From the NCBI RefSeq assembly GCF_010093535.1, contig NW_022985165.1, positions 1,335,582 through 1,399,581 of the forward strand: 64,000 nucleotides of DNA, written 5' to 3'. The translations under genes and the position numbers were made by a program. Source of the stretch: Lindgomyces ingoldianus (lineage: Eukaryota; Ascomycota; Dothideomycetes; Pleosporales; Lindgomycetaceae). Below the pieces are notes generated by a model. That model was not told where the DNA came from. It did not search any database and saw nothing but the letters and a program-made list of their open reading frames with translations. Below, in pieces: positions 24,322 through 37,353 of the stretch. The first letter of the stretch is position 1. Every line of letters begins with the position of its first letter.

Positions 24322-25660
24322 ATGGGACTGCATCACCTCCTTTTTATATTCCTATTCTTCCATAGTTTTGGCGATGCCATCCCTATCGATGAACCCGCTA
24401 CCATCCCTATCTACGACTCCACAATTCTATCTCCCCCCCAACGCCAGAACAAGCGGGAGTACGAAGCTCATTTCGGCTCTATACGTCGCGATCTTAAGGT
24501 CATCAAGACCACTACAAACTCCGATGGCTCAGTAATCGACTGGATCCCACTCACCTCACAAGTCTCTAATGGCAAGATCGCCTCCCCACCTCCTCTTCCG
24601 CCAGACACACCATCCGCTACCAACCAATCTAGTCTACGACCATGGGCGATGCTGCAAGCCGAAGGTGTGGAGAGGGGTCCTGAGGGCACTGTTCCCGTCT
24701 TGAGACAAGACATGTCGTTGTTAAATCAAAATACTACACGAACCAAGTCTCTGCCTGATGATCTAGAGCAGAGGGGTGATCTTGGGACGGAAGCGGTTGG
24801 GGATCACTGGTATGCATCTTCTGCACAGCGGGTTAATAATCGCGGTGGTTCGGCGTCATATTCGCTCTACAAGGCTTGGACGCAATCGAGTGGGGACTTT
24901 TCACTGCTGCAGACTGCGGTGATAAGATCTAATGTACCGAAACCCGGAGATAATTCAAACCTAGTTTCGCAGACTGTGGAGGCTGGATGGTATGTTGCCT
25001 GCGCTATCGATAACATGGGGTGGCAGGGATGCGGCTGACAATTGTCACCATAGGATTAATTATCCAGCGCAGGTTTCTGCACCCCATCTCTTCACCTACT
25101 TCACGACAGACGGCTATGCCTCCACTGCCAACAACAAAGGCGGCTGGAACCGCGAAGTCGCTGGCTGGATCCAATACGATTCTCAGATTTACCCTGGCAC
25201 GTCTTTTGCGCCGCTTTCTACGCGTGGAGGTACACAGTACGACATCAAAATCCAGTGGCTGCTCTCCAATGGGAATTGGTGGCTCTTCGTGCTCGACCGG
25301 TGGATTGGGTATTATCCTGCTTCCCTGTTCGGCGCTGGCACAGACCCAAATAAATCCCTGCAAACGGAGTCGAGCCAGATCTTTTACTATGGTGAGATCT
25401 TTGACAACCATCCCCAGCTCACGACGACGGATATGGGATCAGGGAATTGGCCTGAAGCGGGGTGGCAGCAAAGTGCATATATCCGTAATATGGTGTATAC
25501 AGACACAAGCGGCGTAGATCAGAGGTATGATGGAAGTGGGAGCATTGTAGTGAGTGATAGTAATAGGTATCGGATGGATGCGGAATATCAGAGTCAGACT
25601 AGTTGGGGAAGTTATATGTATCTTGGAGGGCCGGGTGCGGGGGGCGTAATTGATGGGTAA
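24322..25660 (+). CDS. Secreted neprosin-domain protein (glutamic peptidase-like)
   Basis: Two exons, 24322-24989 and 25054-25660, joined across a 64-bp intron (phase 2), give 424 residues. The frame opens upstream with GTG, so the first ATG at 24322 is chosen; it starts a signal peptide of about 19 residues ending GDA. Residues about 50-100 resemble the neprosin activation region, and the neprosin domain fills 190-424. It includes TVEAGW with Glu220, LFTYFTTDGY, and FYYGEIFDN with Glu337, followed by MGSGNWPEAGW. Plant neprosin cleaves after proline using two glutamates, and both aligned glutamates are present here. The predicted protein has no cysteine at all, so the disulfide seen in plant neprosin is absent. 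Extracellular proline-directed peptidase activity is a reasonable but untested guess. Confidence 0.87.
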
Positions 25661-26578
25661 GAGATGGAGTTGAGAGTATGGGGGTTAGGATCCCGAGCCA
25701 ATACTTTTATAGAAGAAGTGCGACTTCTGCACACCTTAGAGCGAGACACCAGCGCCTCCTTCGGCCCTGTTTGCCGTGGTAAGGATGGGATCGATATCGG
25801 CCACTCTGTGAATTGGACAAAGAACCAAGAGTGAAATGCGAAGATCAGAAGATTAGAGCCGAGGTACGACGGCAGCGATTAGTTTGCGAATGATGCAGTC
25901 GTCGGAATGAGACAGGAGAAAAGAGGTTAAAAAGACGATTTGAATCGGTACGATAGAGACGAAATACTATAGATAAGGAAGAGCCGGAGAAACACCAGAG
26001 TCCAGGGTACAGGCCGACGACCGTGCCGTTGTCATGCATCCGTTGCCCTGGGATGACACCCCCATGTTCGGTTTCTATTGGGAGAGGCCAGCAATATCGG
26101 CGTTGGGAACGCTTCATAGCATTATATTTGTAACAGCACTATGCATCGACTTGAATGACTAAATTGATAGGCGTCAAGAGCGAACGCGTAAGACTTCGGC
26201 TTCAGGAGTCTGTATAGTTAAGGCATTTCAGCGGCTCTTCGAAAGGACTGATGTACTAGAATAGTAATGATAGAAAAGGAAGCTATGCATGAAGTGATTT
26301 CCGGACAAAGGCAAGAACTCCAGCGGATAGGCTATGTCAAGTGGGGACATTGTTGATGAAGAGGAAGCCGCCAGTGTGCATATTGGAAGCCGCGCCAAAG
26401 AGATTACATAACTGAGGCACAGGTGTGGCACAAGTGTAACTCAGCCACCACCGCCACAGATGTCGAAGCCACCTGGCACGCGCCCTTCAGAGGAAGCCCG
26501 CATCGTGAGCTGTCGACACGAAGCCTCTTCGGTGCCCTTGTTCACGTTACTCTCTTTTCGGCATCCTGTTTTCTCATC
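25661..26578. other. Intergenic region
   Basis: I see no gene in these 0.9 kb. A plus-strand frame starting at 26460 continues into the DnaJ gene but only by reading through a likely upstream leader and intron. The 3' flank of the neprosin gene and the promoter of the DnaJ gene occupy the space. Confidence 0.4.
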
Positions 26579-27743
26579 ATGGCAATCGAGGCAAACGTGT
26601 CCTGGGACACGATTGGTCCTTTCATTGTCTGGCAGTTTATCATTCCTTTGGTACATATACTCTCGATGGCATGGTAGACACAAGCTCATGATAGCACAAC
26701 AGGTCGCAGGATGGACGCAAACAATCCTCTACGGCATCTTCATCCGTGCCGGTGACCCCAAACCGCCTCCCGGGTCTCTCCGCTTCGTCAGACACCGTCG
26801 GCAGCTCCTAATGCTGATCTACGCTGCCTACTTCGCCTTCATCATCTACGAGATCGACTTCAACCTGCAGCGCGCGAGCAATGCGTACAACGACCTCGGC
26901 GTGCCTGTAAATGTGGGCGAGAGTGGGCTGCAGTCGCGGTTTAGGAAGCTGACGGTGCGCTTCCACCCCGACAAGGTGGGGCCCAATGTCGACCAGGAAG
27001 CCGCGAACAACTACTACGTGCACCTGAAGCACGCACGGGATACAATACTCGACCCTGCGAAGCGCTTTGCGTACGACAGGTTTGGCCCGGACGTGCTGCA
27101 TCAGTGTCAGCAGTGCTTGACTGTGCGCGACTACACCAGCCATGCGCTTCTGGTCGTACTGTATACTTACGGCGCCCTCCTCATTTTCCTCGTCGGCGCA
27201 AATGCCCTTGGCTTCTTCAAAGACGGGGCATACTGGCGCTACTGGGCTGTCCTCGCCATTGCCACCTTCGAAGTCCGCACAGCGTTGCGGCCAGACCACC
27301 CGCCGTTCCTATCCCAGTACCTCAACCCGCTCCTTCTATCCTTAGGTCTACGCCCCGCCTACCTCCCCTTTCAAGCCACACTTATCATACGCAAAGCCTC
27401 TCTATCCGCTGCACAGTTTCTCGGCCTCCTGATCCCGCTGTATCGCGACGACCCTCAGAAGCCCGCAAGGCCCGCTGACGACTCGGAAGAGGCTCGGCAT
27501 AGGCAGCTCGATCGTCTCGAAGCTGTCGTACGAGATGCCACTATGGATACTTCGCGACTTCTGGATCTCGAATCTGTCCCATTCCGTGAGAATGAGAAGG
27601 CGAAGAGTGAGCTGCGAGATGCGTTGAAGAAGTACATGGTGCAGAATGTCGTGCATCAAGAGCGGAATGTGAGGAACGCTATTGGTCAGAGTATCGCGAG
27701 GCGGAGGGCAGGAGTTCCGCCTGGGGCTAAAGGGAACAGATGA
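26579..27743 (+). CDS. Membrane-anchored DnaJ (J-domain) protein
   Basis: Two exons, 26579-26650 and 26703-27743, give 370 residues. The 52-bp intron joins MAIEANVSWDTIGPFIVWQF and IIPL to VAGWTQTILYGIF, restoring one membrane segment; an unspliced frame from 26460 would give an odd basic N-terminus, so I reject it. A second hydrophobic segment (about 60-75) precedes a J domain at about 85-155 with the HPD triplet at 112-114 (VRFHPDK). Two or more hydrophobic segments follow, and the C-terminus is charged and helical. The HPD motif stimulates Hsp70 ATPase. The arrangement of J domain between membrane helices fits ER-membrane DnaJ co-chaperones of filamentous fungi, probably acting in secretion or ER quality control. 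Confidence 0.88.
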
Positions 27744-28219
27744 GAATTCCTAATGCAATTACTTTAGTATTACTATTACTAACTCCGCCTGCACATGCTC
27801 GTGGTTATGTGAATTCGAGCAGATGGCACTTCACAAGACAGGGAACACCTTGAGATGGTACGTATGGTGATGACTTACTTTCCGGTGTTGGGCGTTCTTT
27901 GAATAGGCTGGTGTGGTTATGGTAAATTTTTCAGTGTCGACAAATCGCCCGACCAGCACTAGGTCCGGTTTATCAGCGTCGGTTTTTCCATACAAGCCGG
28001 CCAATTTGCCCCCCTTTCAACCGACATCGAGACCTTCCCGCACATCCAAGGGAAAGTACCCAACTATAGCGAACCTACTCTAATCTCCAATCAACCTTAA
28101 CACCCTTCTAACTAAGCTGATTGGGGAGACCGTCCCATCTGCCATGAGCCACATATGCCACAACTACGACTGAATATGCGCTTCAACTAGTATGCAAAGC
28201 ACTATATGAGAAGCCTTTA

Positions 28220-29850
28220 TACAACTTTGTTACATGCCACTAGAAACTTCTCAGGCTTTCACCTTCTGCCTCACAGGTCCAAGTCACGCACATTGCTTTG
28301 TCTATCTTAAGGACCATATCTCCCGGACCATCTTAGAACGATTTGCCTTCGGCTGCCTGAGTGATGATGGTTACTGTTTTGAGGAACACCACGGAACCTC
28401 TATTGAGCTCGGGCCTCACCTGCAATGGGCAGCACGACTAGAGTTCGAAATATTCACCCTTCGCATCCTTCACGAGATCTTCTCAACCCTTAAAGCCTCT
28501 AGCAATTTGCACACCATCCAGATCGCGGGCACTAACAAGACTGTTGTTTCTGTGTTGTATGCTAGGAAAATGGACACAAATCGCGACGTCGGACTTCCTG
28601 TCGAACACGATCTCGTTTTCCATCGAAGACAATTAATCATTAAACTCTAGGCAGCGCTTTATAGGGAGTATTTCGTTCGGATCTTCTTCCACACCGGTCG
28701 CTAGTCTTCACACGTTCTTAGCAGATCTCACTACCGTAAACCGGGTTGGCCTTACGAAGTATGTAAACGCGACGAGATATTTGAATTAAGGCTCATGCTA
28801 ACGGAACAACGTGCCCACATTGGCTCCAGTTCGACATATCACTACTAGGTTCTCGCTCAAGTCCGTCTTTTGAGGCCACGTTCAAATACTACGCTTCGAA
28901 TTCGTTGTCATGGCGTCTTCATGTGGATGTTGCTGTAAAGGCTATGATAAAGTGCCTGTACTCCTCATCCGATGACACCACTAACTATGGAGAGGGCATT
29001 TAGGAGCTTGACGCCGATAGCTGAGCTGTCTGAGGAGCTTCTGCGTCTCTGGAGTTTGGCCAAGGATAACACGGTGTCGAGATTTCACAAAGCCGCTTGA
29101 AGTCGTTCCTCCACTCAAGGAAATCTTCCGAATGTCCAGATTATAGCACATCCTCAGGCAGCTAAGATCTGCAACGATTGCGAAACAATTCTAGTAGCGA
29201 TGACCACTGGCAAATTTGATAGAAAAATCGCGATTCTGGAGGTGCAATAAGTCAGCTCCCCGATGAGATATAACCCACCGCTAGAGGGTATCTCCCAGTA
29301 CAAAGGCCTCTCTTAAAAGGCTCGAATTACTGATATTTGGTGTTGCGACCATGATGGCCGACCTGGATACCGATCAAACCGTGCTAATAATTAACCACAC
29401 TCCCGGACGGCGGTCGGAACTTCTATCAACTTCAGCTATGTGGCTGCCCTTGCAAAAGGTTCGTGGTACAGGGTCTGTTATGGCCACTGGGACGTCTTTA
29501 GCGATTTCTATACATGCATCTAGCCTCACCTCACAGTCCTCAAAGTAGGAGGAATTTTCGTGAACGGGGATAGCGTAGAGCATTGCGAGAAAGCACCACG
29601 CGGCGTTCGCATACTTGACTGCCTACAACGCAAAAATTTGGGATAAATCTCGAGCGCCTGTATTAACAATCTTTCCAGTAAAGTGGCCGGGCTAGAGCTT
29701 GTGGTTTGGGTGCTCGGTACCCCTGGACAAAATACCAAATTTCGCGAGCTACATGTGTGGGCTCCAGTAGAGGTAGAGTCATCTGATACGATATTTGAGA
29801 CGAGCCATGGTATGCACCTAATTACTTATACACCTCCAATAAAATAGTCC
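28220..29850 (+). pseudogene. Decayed F-box/LRR-like gene, upstream copy of the 30043 gene
   Basis: An open frame at 28234-28650 contains GPHLQWAARLEFE and ILHEIFSTLKASSNLHTI, which line up with SPYLDWEGLLEFK and ILTQIFTNLKGAKGLHTI in the intact protein at 30043-31320. Further on, coding-like pieces such as SLKRLELLIFGVATMMADL (near 29310-29365) and SSKVAGLELVVWVLGTP (near 29668-29720) look like leucine-rich-repeat tail fragments, but stops and frame changes separate them. The strand and order match those of the neighbour, so this is likely an old tandem copy. Exact limits are uncertain. Confidence 0.4.
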
Positions 29851-30042
29851 ATAGTTCCCGTAGCTGTGTTACCGCTAACTCACACGATTTCCGCTAATAT
29901 CGTTAGTGGAAAGGAATTTAAAGACACGTTCCCTTTTATTATCTGAGTTAGATTTCGGACCTTATCCCCACGTCCCCATTCCTTCACAGCCAACAATACA
30001 CCCTCCAAATTTTTTTTAATTCACCTCACCATCGGGACCGAA

Positions 30043-31320
30043 ATGGCGAGCGGAAACCCTTCGGCGAAATTAGACAAGCTCCCGATTGAGCTCCTGCATC
30101 AAATTTACAAAATACCGGAAAACGAAAACTTCCTTGCACTTCGAAGTACCTGTCGAATCTTATACAATGCCAGTCCTCGTGAGTTAGTGCAGCGGTTCGA
30201 GGACCGTTTCACGGACGCAGTGTTTAGAATTACTCCTCTCGATCTCGAACTCATGCTTTGGCTCTCTGGGGATCCTCTTTTTCGGCATTACTTCCAGCAG
30301 GTGTCCCTTATCGGTCAATACCTACCTCAGTACACTTTTGATATCTTAGAGAGCCAAATTCCTGGACAGGGTGTGACCTTCATCCCAGAAAGCATTAAGC
30401 AGATCTTCGCTAAATCTCCATATCTAGATTGGGAGGGGTTGCTCGAGTTTAAACATTCCCCCGACGTCGTCCATATCCTGACGCAGATTTTTACCAACTT
30501 GAAAGGTGCCAAAGGCCTGCACACAATTAATATCGACGGCGGCTTCGAAGAGGCCCTTGCAGCTTTAAAAGAAAGCCGCTTAGAGAACGTGGCAGTGTTC
30601 GTGATCTGGCCTGAGGCATTGCGCAAAGATGGTGACTCTAAGCTTTGGAGCTATGTTCCTCTTTCGACAGGAAGCTTAAGGGGCATCATTGTCCGGTTTG
30701 AAGGTCTTCATGGACATAAAGGGTACGACCCCTCGCATCCTAGCATGAGAGCTCTAATCAAGGCGACACGAGATGTTCCCGAAATAACTATCTACGGTTG
30801 CAAACGCGATTCTTGGGTTCACTTCTGCCCCGGATGCTACAATCTCTTCACAAAATCATTCTCCACTATTAGCTTCCCAAATCTTCGAAGTCTCAAACTT
30901 GTTCACCTCTACATATCTGGGTATAGCTTTAGGACCTTTATCGCGCAGCACTCCAAGACCCTTACAAATTTCGAAATGATGGATGTCAGACTTATATCGG
31001 ATTCATGGAAGGCCTTATTTCATCAATTACAGGACTTTGGCACTCTCAAGCTCCTTCGGCTGGCAGGCCTGTATCAAAATGTTCACGAGGGAAGAAAAAC
31101 AATAGGTGGACCGGGCAGACCTCCCCCGCGTAATCAGGTTGATGTACGCGGGGATAGTATTGCACCCTTCTTAGTGGAATCTGTGCAAAACTTTGGCATC
31201 TTTACGTATTGTCAGATGTACTTGAAATTTGCGGAGGTTGAATTGCTGGTGATTCCTGGAATAAGTGAGGAAGTGGACCGTGAAATTATGTTAGCCCAGC
31301 TTTTGAACGGCACGTTTTGA
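30043..31320 (+). CDS. F-box-like protein
   Basis: A single exon encodes 425 residues, with an ATG in good context (CCGAAATGG). Residues about 8-46 read KLDKLPIELLHQIYKIPE, followed by FLALRSTCRILYNASP. This matches the fungal F-box-like pattern LPxELLxxI, then LRxxCRxLYxxA. The rest has leucine-rich stretches (for example FPNLRSLKLVHLYISG near 285-300 and LKLLRLAGLY near 335-345), typical of the substrate-facing part of fungal F-box proteins. Such proteins usually connect targets to SCF ubiquitin ligases, but fungal lineage-specific members are mostly uncharacterised. A decayed copy lies just upstream. Confidence 0.75.
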   Translation: MASGNPSAKLDKLPIELLHQIYKIPENENFLALRSTCRILYNASPRELVQRFEDRFTDAVFRITPLDLELMLWLSGDPLFRHYFQQVSLIGQYLPQYTFDILESQIPGQGVTFIPESIKQIFAKSPYLDWEGLLEFKHSPDVVHILTQIFTNLKGAKGLHTINIDGGFEEALAALKESRLENVAVFVIWPEALRKDGDSKLWSYVPLSTGSLRGIIVRFEGLHGHKGYDPSHPSMRALIKATRDVPEITIYGCKRDSWVHFCPGCYNLFTKSFSTISFPNLRSLKLVHLYISGYSFRTFIAQHSKTLTNFEMMDVRLISDSWKALFHQLQDFGTLKLLRLAGLYQNVHEGRKTIGGPGRPPPRNQVDVRGDSIAPFLVESVQNFGIFTYCQMYLKFAEVELLVIPGISEEVDREIMLAQLLNGTF

Positions 31321-32860
31321 GGGACTAGCGGTACGCTACTTTTGAGGCGACTTTCATTTCCATATGTACGCGGCTTACTCTATGGTTAAAAGTGACCTCA
31401 CCATAGTCCATTTCTGCTTTCGAACCTGAGCATGCAAGGGTGTAAAAATGAGCAGTGACTAAGTAACCTGTCCTGAGCAAGCCTAAGTATTGGCCCAGTT
31501 CTTGGCATTTGGCTCAGTCTCTAACACCAACTGGCCTAAATTTAGGCACCAAAGATCGTCTATACTCTCCTTGTGAGTATGCCGGCAGAATAATGTTCAC
31601 AAGGATCTTCAGCTACTAGTGGCGCTCTTTCTACTTTTAGCCACGACTTCAGGAATCCATACAGACAACATTTAGGTACACTTTAATAATCTAATTTATA
31701 ACTCTCTTTACACTTGTATATGCCATTCATGCTGAGAGCCAAGTGATTCGGACTAACTTTGAATATCAATTAAGCGTAAACTAAAAGTCGTATCTACAAA
31801 TATGAGATGAATAGAGTTGATATTATCCCAGGACCAGTCAGAATTTACGGTATCAGCCTAGAATGTGATAGCTAGAAGCTGAGAGGTGAGCGTACACTGC
31901 GGATGGCAGAGAGTAATAGGTCCCAGCGGCAGCTTCCGCCACTCTATCGCGGCTCCATCAGACCGGCAATACGTAGCAGGTTCAAGAGCATGTTATCAAG
32001 GAAGGATTCTTTCAGGGCATCTAACTAGGCCACCTCAACTTTCACTAGCGCAGAGCAAATTCATGCGAGAAGGTTACAGTAAGGAGGGCTCGATACAGGA
32101 TTGGACGTGAGAAACAAGGATACCTCAATAAGGCAGGCTTCAATAGAGTCTAGTGGGGATAATAAGAGCTCGGGACTTCGTGCTAATACGTCCCACCACT
32201 AAGCCTGCAGGGGCATCCTCGATAGGAGTTCATGCTAGACCCGAGAGTATGGACTAGGGAACGTTGAAGCCTTCGGCACGTCCAATCGTGAATACACACC
32301 TGAAGCTTCTGCCATGAATTCTCGCCACACTGCTACTAGCCGAGAATCAGAAAAGCTTGAGGGCGTTCAATGAGTCCTTCGTTAAGTCCACGATACTCAT
32401 TCCGCCTCGGCTTCATGCTGGAGGCTGTAGCATGGCTTTTTATGTGGCAAGAATTATGCGAATAGAAGCTATTGGGCATGATAGGGAAGTTGGCGCACAT
32501 GACCCACATCGGAGTTCAGTTACGTCTCATCCAGTCAGGTAGATGTGGAATACGAAGGTTGTTTCTGTCGGCCGCACCGTTAGATGACAATGGCGCGCGA
32601 ACACGTAGTAAACTCGAGACGTTCGTGCCTTGGGCGGAGGCAACATCTTAGCTACTTCTATTGTACAGCAAGCTTCCTAGGGGGCTACTAGAATGCATTC
32701 TTCAATAGTGATAATTAGATGTAGATGATGTCTATGCTTCTTAGAAGAGCCAGCGTGTTCAACAGGGCGTGCTACTGTTGGAACAGTTGACTACCGTTAC
32801 GGGCATGTGACTGTATAACAGTAGGCACTTTGTAAGCTGTTACTTACAGAAAGTAAGGGT
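31321..32860. other. Intergenic stretch, no gene seen
   Basis: Composition is mixed and falls gradually towards the AT-rich island. Only short frames (60-75 codons) occur, with no protein-like features. Near 32772-32824, CTACTGTT and AACAGTAG form the ends of a possible hairpin of about 53 bases beside a TGTTGGAA sequence that resembles an LTR start, but I found no partner. Confidence 0.35.
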
Positions 32861-35800
32861 TAAAAGTTTAACAATACTAGAGGGAGGTATTTTATCTTAC
32901 TGTTAATGTGTTTTTGCAGTGCAATAAGTGGAATTTTCTGTACTACCTTATATAATTACTGTTTAAAAAACGTGCTAGCTTGCTTAAAAAAATTTTTACT
33001 ACTATTTTTATTAATTTTTTATTAACGTACTCTACAGGCAAGTTGCTTACACACCTAAGCTGCTTACTTTTACTAAGACTTTACTAAACTACTTTTTTTA
33101 CACTAATGCATTTCTAACAACACTACTTAGACCTAAAAAAAAAATATATATAGCTTACACTTTAGGCTTTTAAATAAAATATAACACTTTTAAAGTAATA
33201 TACTAACGTACCTAACAGGTTGGCTGGCCACACAGGTTAGCCAGCTACTTTTGCTAAGCCCCTACTAAAACCACCCTATTCTAGCGCAAAACAGCCTACT
33301 TTAGCCTTGTATAAAGTAATATAACATAAGATATTATTTAAAGTCTACTTCTACTACTTACTTACATGTATATAAGTTATGCCTAGTCTAATTACACTAC
33401 TTATATTACTTTTAACTTAGCTTACTTTTTTTAGTGTGCACTTGTGTCTTTAGCTTTTTCTTATTACTACACGCTTTAAACTCCTTTAAAGTAGTTAAAT
33501 AAGCTTTATCCTTAACTATTAAAGTCTTTTCTGCCTAAATTTGCTTTTTTTATATAATTTATATTATATAGTAGCCTTATTTACTACTTAAAGCTTTATA
33601 ATCTCCTTTTACGCTAACACTAGCTTATATGTAATAATTACTGCCCCTTTTAAACCCTTTTTAAAGGCCTTTACTATAGATGTTAGTAAGCTATTTATAT
33701 GCTTTTAAATTTTTACTTTTATAAGTGTTAATTATAACTTAAATTTAAAAGTATTACTTAGGGTTTATAACTACTAGAGCTTATTATTAATAAGTAGTAG
33801 TAGTAATAAAGTACATAACTAAATATTAAAGGCTATTTTAACTTATTTTAAGTTAAATAGGACTAAACTAGCGCCTTAAAACTCTTCTTAGATATTACTA
33901 AAAGTAATTACTATATTATAAGCGCGTATAAAGCATAGTAAAAACTTAAGTTTTATAATATAAGTAATTTAGTTACACATAAAATTTTTAGCTTAGCGCT
34001 TATATACTTTTTTTAAAAAAGTAAAATAACTTATATTAAAAGGCTATAAAAAGTGTAATAAGTGTAGAAGTATATAAATAGTAATAATCTTATTTTTTTT
34101 ATAGTACTACTAGAAATTAAGTAAGTTATAGCTTTTATAGCTATTAATAATAAAAAGCTAATAAGCGCTTATAACTTTTTTTTTATATGCTTATCAAAGT
34201 GCTTTAACTACTATAGCTTAAGCTTATTTATTATTTAGCTATTTTTAAAGACTATAATAACTTAGTTCTAAAGCAGATTTTTCTTCTTATACTAGGCAAA
34301 AAAGTAATAGTAGCTTTTAAAAATAATAAAAAGTAAAATAGCTTACTTTATTATGTTAATGCTTTAAATAACTATTATCTACTTTTTATTACTTTACTAT
34401 ATTACTTTTAGCTATTTTTATTTTTTTAAAGCTATAATAACTGCTCTAGTTAATATCTAGCCTATTATAAAGCCTAACTTATTAAAGTTATATATGTCTT
34501 TATTTTAGATACTATACTTAGCTTTTATATTAGCTATTAGGTAAAACTAGCCCTAGATAACCTCTAAATTCTTATAAAGTGCTTTTTTATAATTATACTT
34601 ATAATTGTAAAAAACAGGGTATACACTTCGCAATCAAGAAGTGTATTGACTAACAAGGGCGTAACTGTAACATAGGAGTATAATTAGTACCTGCCTAATT
34701 CCTAAGGCAATCCTCTACTATCTAAAGAGGGCTTCTACAACTAGCTATATACTTCTCTAGAGAGCTAGGCACGGCAGCGCTAGTAGCGACAGATCTAGTA
34801 TGCTGTAGGTCTAGTTTAAAGTATTACCTGTCTAGGATGCCTAGCTTTTTAGGCAAGGTAGGCATTATCTAAGAAGTGTGGGGTTAACAGCACAGTTTAG
34901 GAGTTGTCTAGAACTGCCTAGTGCAGTCTAGGCTAGTCTATAACAGCCTAGGAAACACCTAGATAGCTAGTTGTTATAAAGCCTTATTTTTTTTTAAAGT
35001 GTAACTCTACGCCTAAATCTAGGCCCTTTTTTAAGGTTTAAAAGTTACATAATTTTATATTACTCTAAATTTAATTTAAAAAGTTAAATACTTTTTACTA
35101 AGCTAAATCTTCTATTACACCTACACTTTACTCTGCGCTTTTAGTATGTATTTTAGAGAGATTTTCTGCAGGAGCTCTTAGGCCTTTCTAGGGGTTCCTA
35201 GGGTGTTCTAGGGCCCCCCTAGGCTAGAGGACCCTATATAAAGCTCTATCTGTCCTAGAGAGTCCCTATTCTAACTGCTTTTAGACTCTTCCTTAGCTAG
35301 CTACTTTAGCTAGCTATCCCTTGTCCTATTTTTAAGGCCTCTAGTTCTGTCTATTCTAATCTAGGCCCTCTTAGGCCCCCTAAGCCCTGTCTTGCATATT
35401 TTACTACTAATAATATCTTTTTTAGCTAGCAAGCAGTTAGATAGGATTACCTTAGCTATAAATAAAGCCTTAGCTACTATTAATCTTTACTTAACTTACT
35501 TTAATAAAATTATAGGCAGGATTATAGCGCATAAGCTAGGCGTAATTCTACTATACTATTTTCTTATTAAGAAGAATTATAACATTTAGACTTATAATAC
35601 TTACATTTATTAAAGCTTATTAAAGCCTAAGCGCACTAATAACCTTTTAAAGTGTAATAGCTACTATAAAAGTAGTAAAGACTGCTATTAAGTAGGTTAT
35701 CTTAGAGCTGTTTATAGCTGTCTAGGGGTTTTTAAAGTGCTTTTTAGTTCTTTTTACTAATTCTTAAGTTGTAGTGCCTAGAAGACTGTTGCTTAGTAAT

Positions 35801-37300
35801 TATAACTATTATAAGCACTATTTTTAGTAGTTTTTTTTAGCTTAAAACCTAAATTAACTTTAGTAACACTTAGAAGTACCTACTAGACATTATTAAAAGT
35901 CTTTATAAAAAGGTTAATAAAGTTGTTATTTATTTTAATAAGTTTATAATCTCTAGCTACTTTCTAAACTTTTTTAAGTTTCTCTAGGGGTCTCTAGGGC
36001 TTTCTAGGGGTTTCTAGACTAATTTTTGCTAGGCTTGTCTGTAGCAAGATAGCTAGTAACACCTTAACCTCCCTCTATGTTAGTAAGAAGGTGTTTAAGG
36101 ACTTAAGTATTATTAGTCTTAGTAAGGCAAAGAAGAAGGCATTAGTAAAGTGTAAAAAAAAAAAAATAAGTAATAATAATAGCTTAGGACTTTTTTCTTT
36201 AGTCTTTAAGCGTGTCTGCACTATATGTTCCTTAACTTATACTTATCTAGGCTTTTCTAAAGCAGTCTAACCCTGTCTAGAGTACTTAGCCTTTTACTAC
36301 TAATTTTAGTATTCTCTAGGCTTAAGTCCTTTTCTTTACTAAGAAATTTTATAAAAGTAAGTAAAGTATGTAGAAAACTAACTTTACTTATAATTTTAAC
36401 ACTTTTAACTCTAAGTAAAACATTTTTTAAAGATAAGGTAAGTTGTCTACTTTTATTTTTAGTTTTTTTAGTATTTTTTTTTTTTTACATTAGTCTAGCA
36501 GATCTAGGGGTCTCTAGGCCTGTCTAGGCCCCCTAGAATAGGTTTTACCTTTTCTAAGTTTCTACCTACTATTCTTTTCTTTTTTAGGACAGTTTAGTCT
36601 ATTTTTACATAGCAGTAGCTTCTCTAGAAATAGTTATAGCACTTTATACTTTTTTTATATTCTCTCTAGTAGCTTACTTTTTTTTTAAGTTTTTTTAGTA
36701 AAGTCTAGGCTTTATAGTGCATCTATCTCTCTTTTTAGGGGTATTTAAGCTAGTCTAGGGGTAATCTAGACTAATCTAGTAGTATTTAAAAATAGGGATA
36801 GTAAAAAACAGGCTAAGTTTCTAAAGTTTATAGTGCTTAAAAGTTTTTTTTAAATATTTTAAGCTTTTATAAAGTTATTTAGTCTAGGTTTATTCCTTTT
36901 AGTCTAGTCCCTTTTAGCCTAATTTAGCCTTCTCTTCTTTCTCTTTGTTTTCCTTTGTACTAGTAGTTCTACTTATCTCTAAAATTTATTTATAGCCCCT
37001 TTAAATATGTCTTCTGCTAAGAGCAGTTAGTTATTTTCCTCTCTAAACCTTTTCTAGCATACTCTGTATAGCTATATTCCCTTATGCAGCTCTTAGTCTA
37101 TAATGTAGTCTACATCCTATATATCTGTTCCTGCTTAGGGTATTACTGCCTTAGCTAGGGGTTGTTTATAAGGTAATAGGTAACTTAAAGGTGCTAGCTT
37201 AAAAAGGCTAATATAGAATACTAGGTAGATCTGCCCTTACCAAAAAATAGCAAATAGGGAGGTCGCAAACTATAATTAACGTTACATAGCTTTAGACACG
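32861..37300. repeat. RIP-degraded AT-rich island
   Basis: TpA-rich, CpA-poor sequence with constant stops. At 33025 onward it holds a degraded copy of the end of the foldback element found at 61810-62909: ACGTACTCTACAGGCAAGTT against ACGTACTTCACGGGCAAGTT, continuing for about 170 bases. At 33211 a different sequence begins ACGTACCTAACAGGTTGGCT after another TA. From 35140 to 36800 the sequence has many CTAGGG/CCCTAG motifs left from a GC-richer element. The 65-codon frame at 35392 is chance. Confidence 0.75.
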
Positions 37301-37353
37301 TTAATGCATCTATTAACAGAAGTACTTATATAATAATGTGTTATGTGAAGGTA

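Noticed and set aside
26460..26578. Unspliced start for the DnaJ protein at 26460
   Set aside because: It yields an arginine/cysteine-rich leader and breaks the membrane segment; the start at 26579 with a 52-bp intron gives a continuous helix.
32775..32830. Possible LTR start TGTTGGAAC
   Set aside because: No matching end, second LTR or target duplication was found; a short hairpin explains part of it.
35392..35589. 65-codon frame in the second island
   Set aside because: Isolated in stop-dense RIP sequence; Leu/Ile-rich from AT bias.
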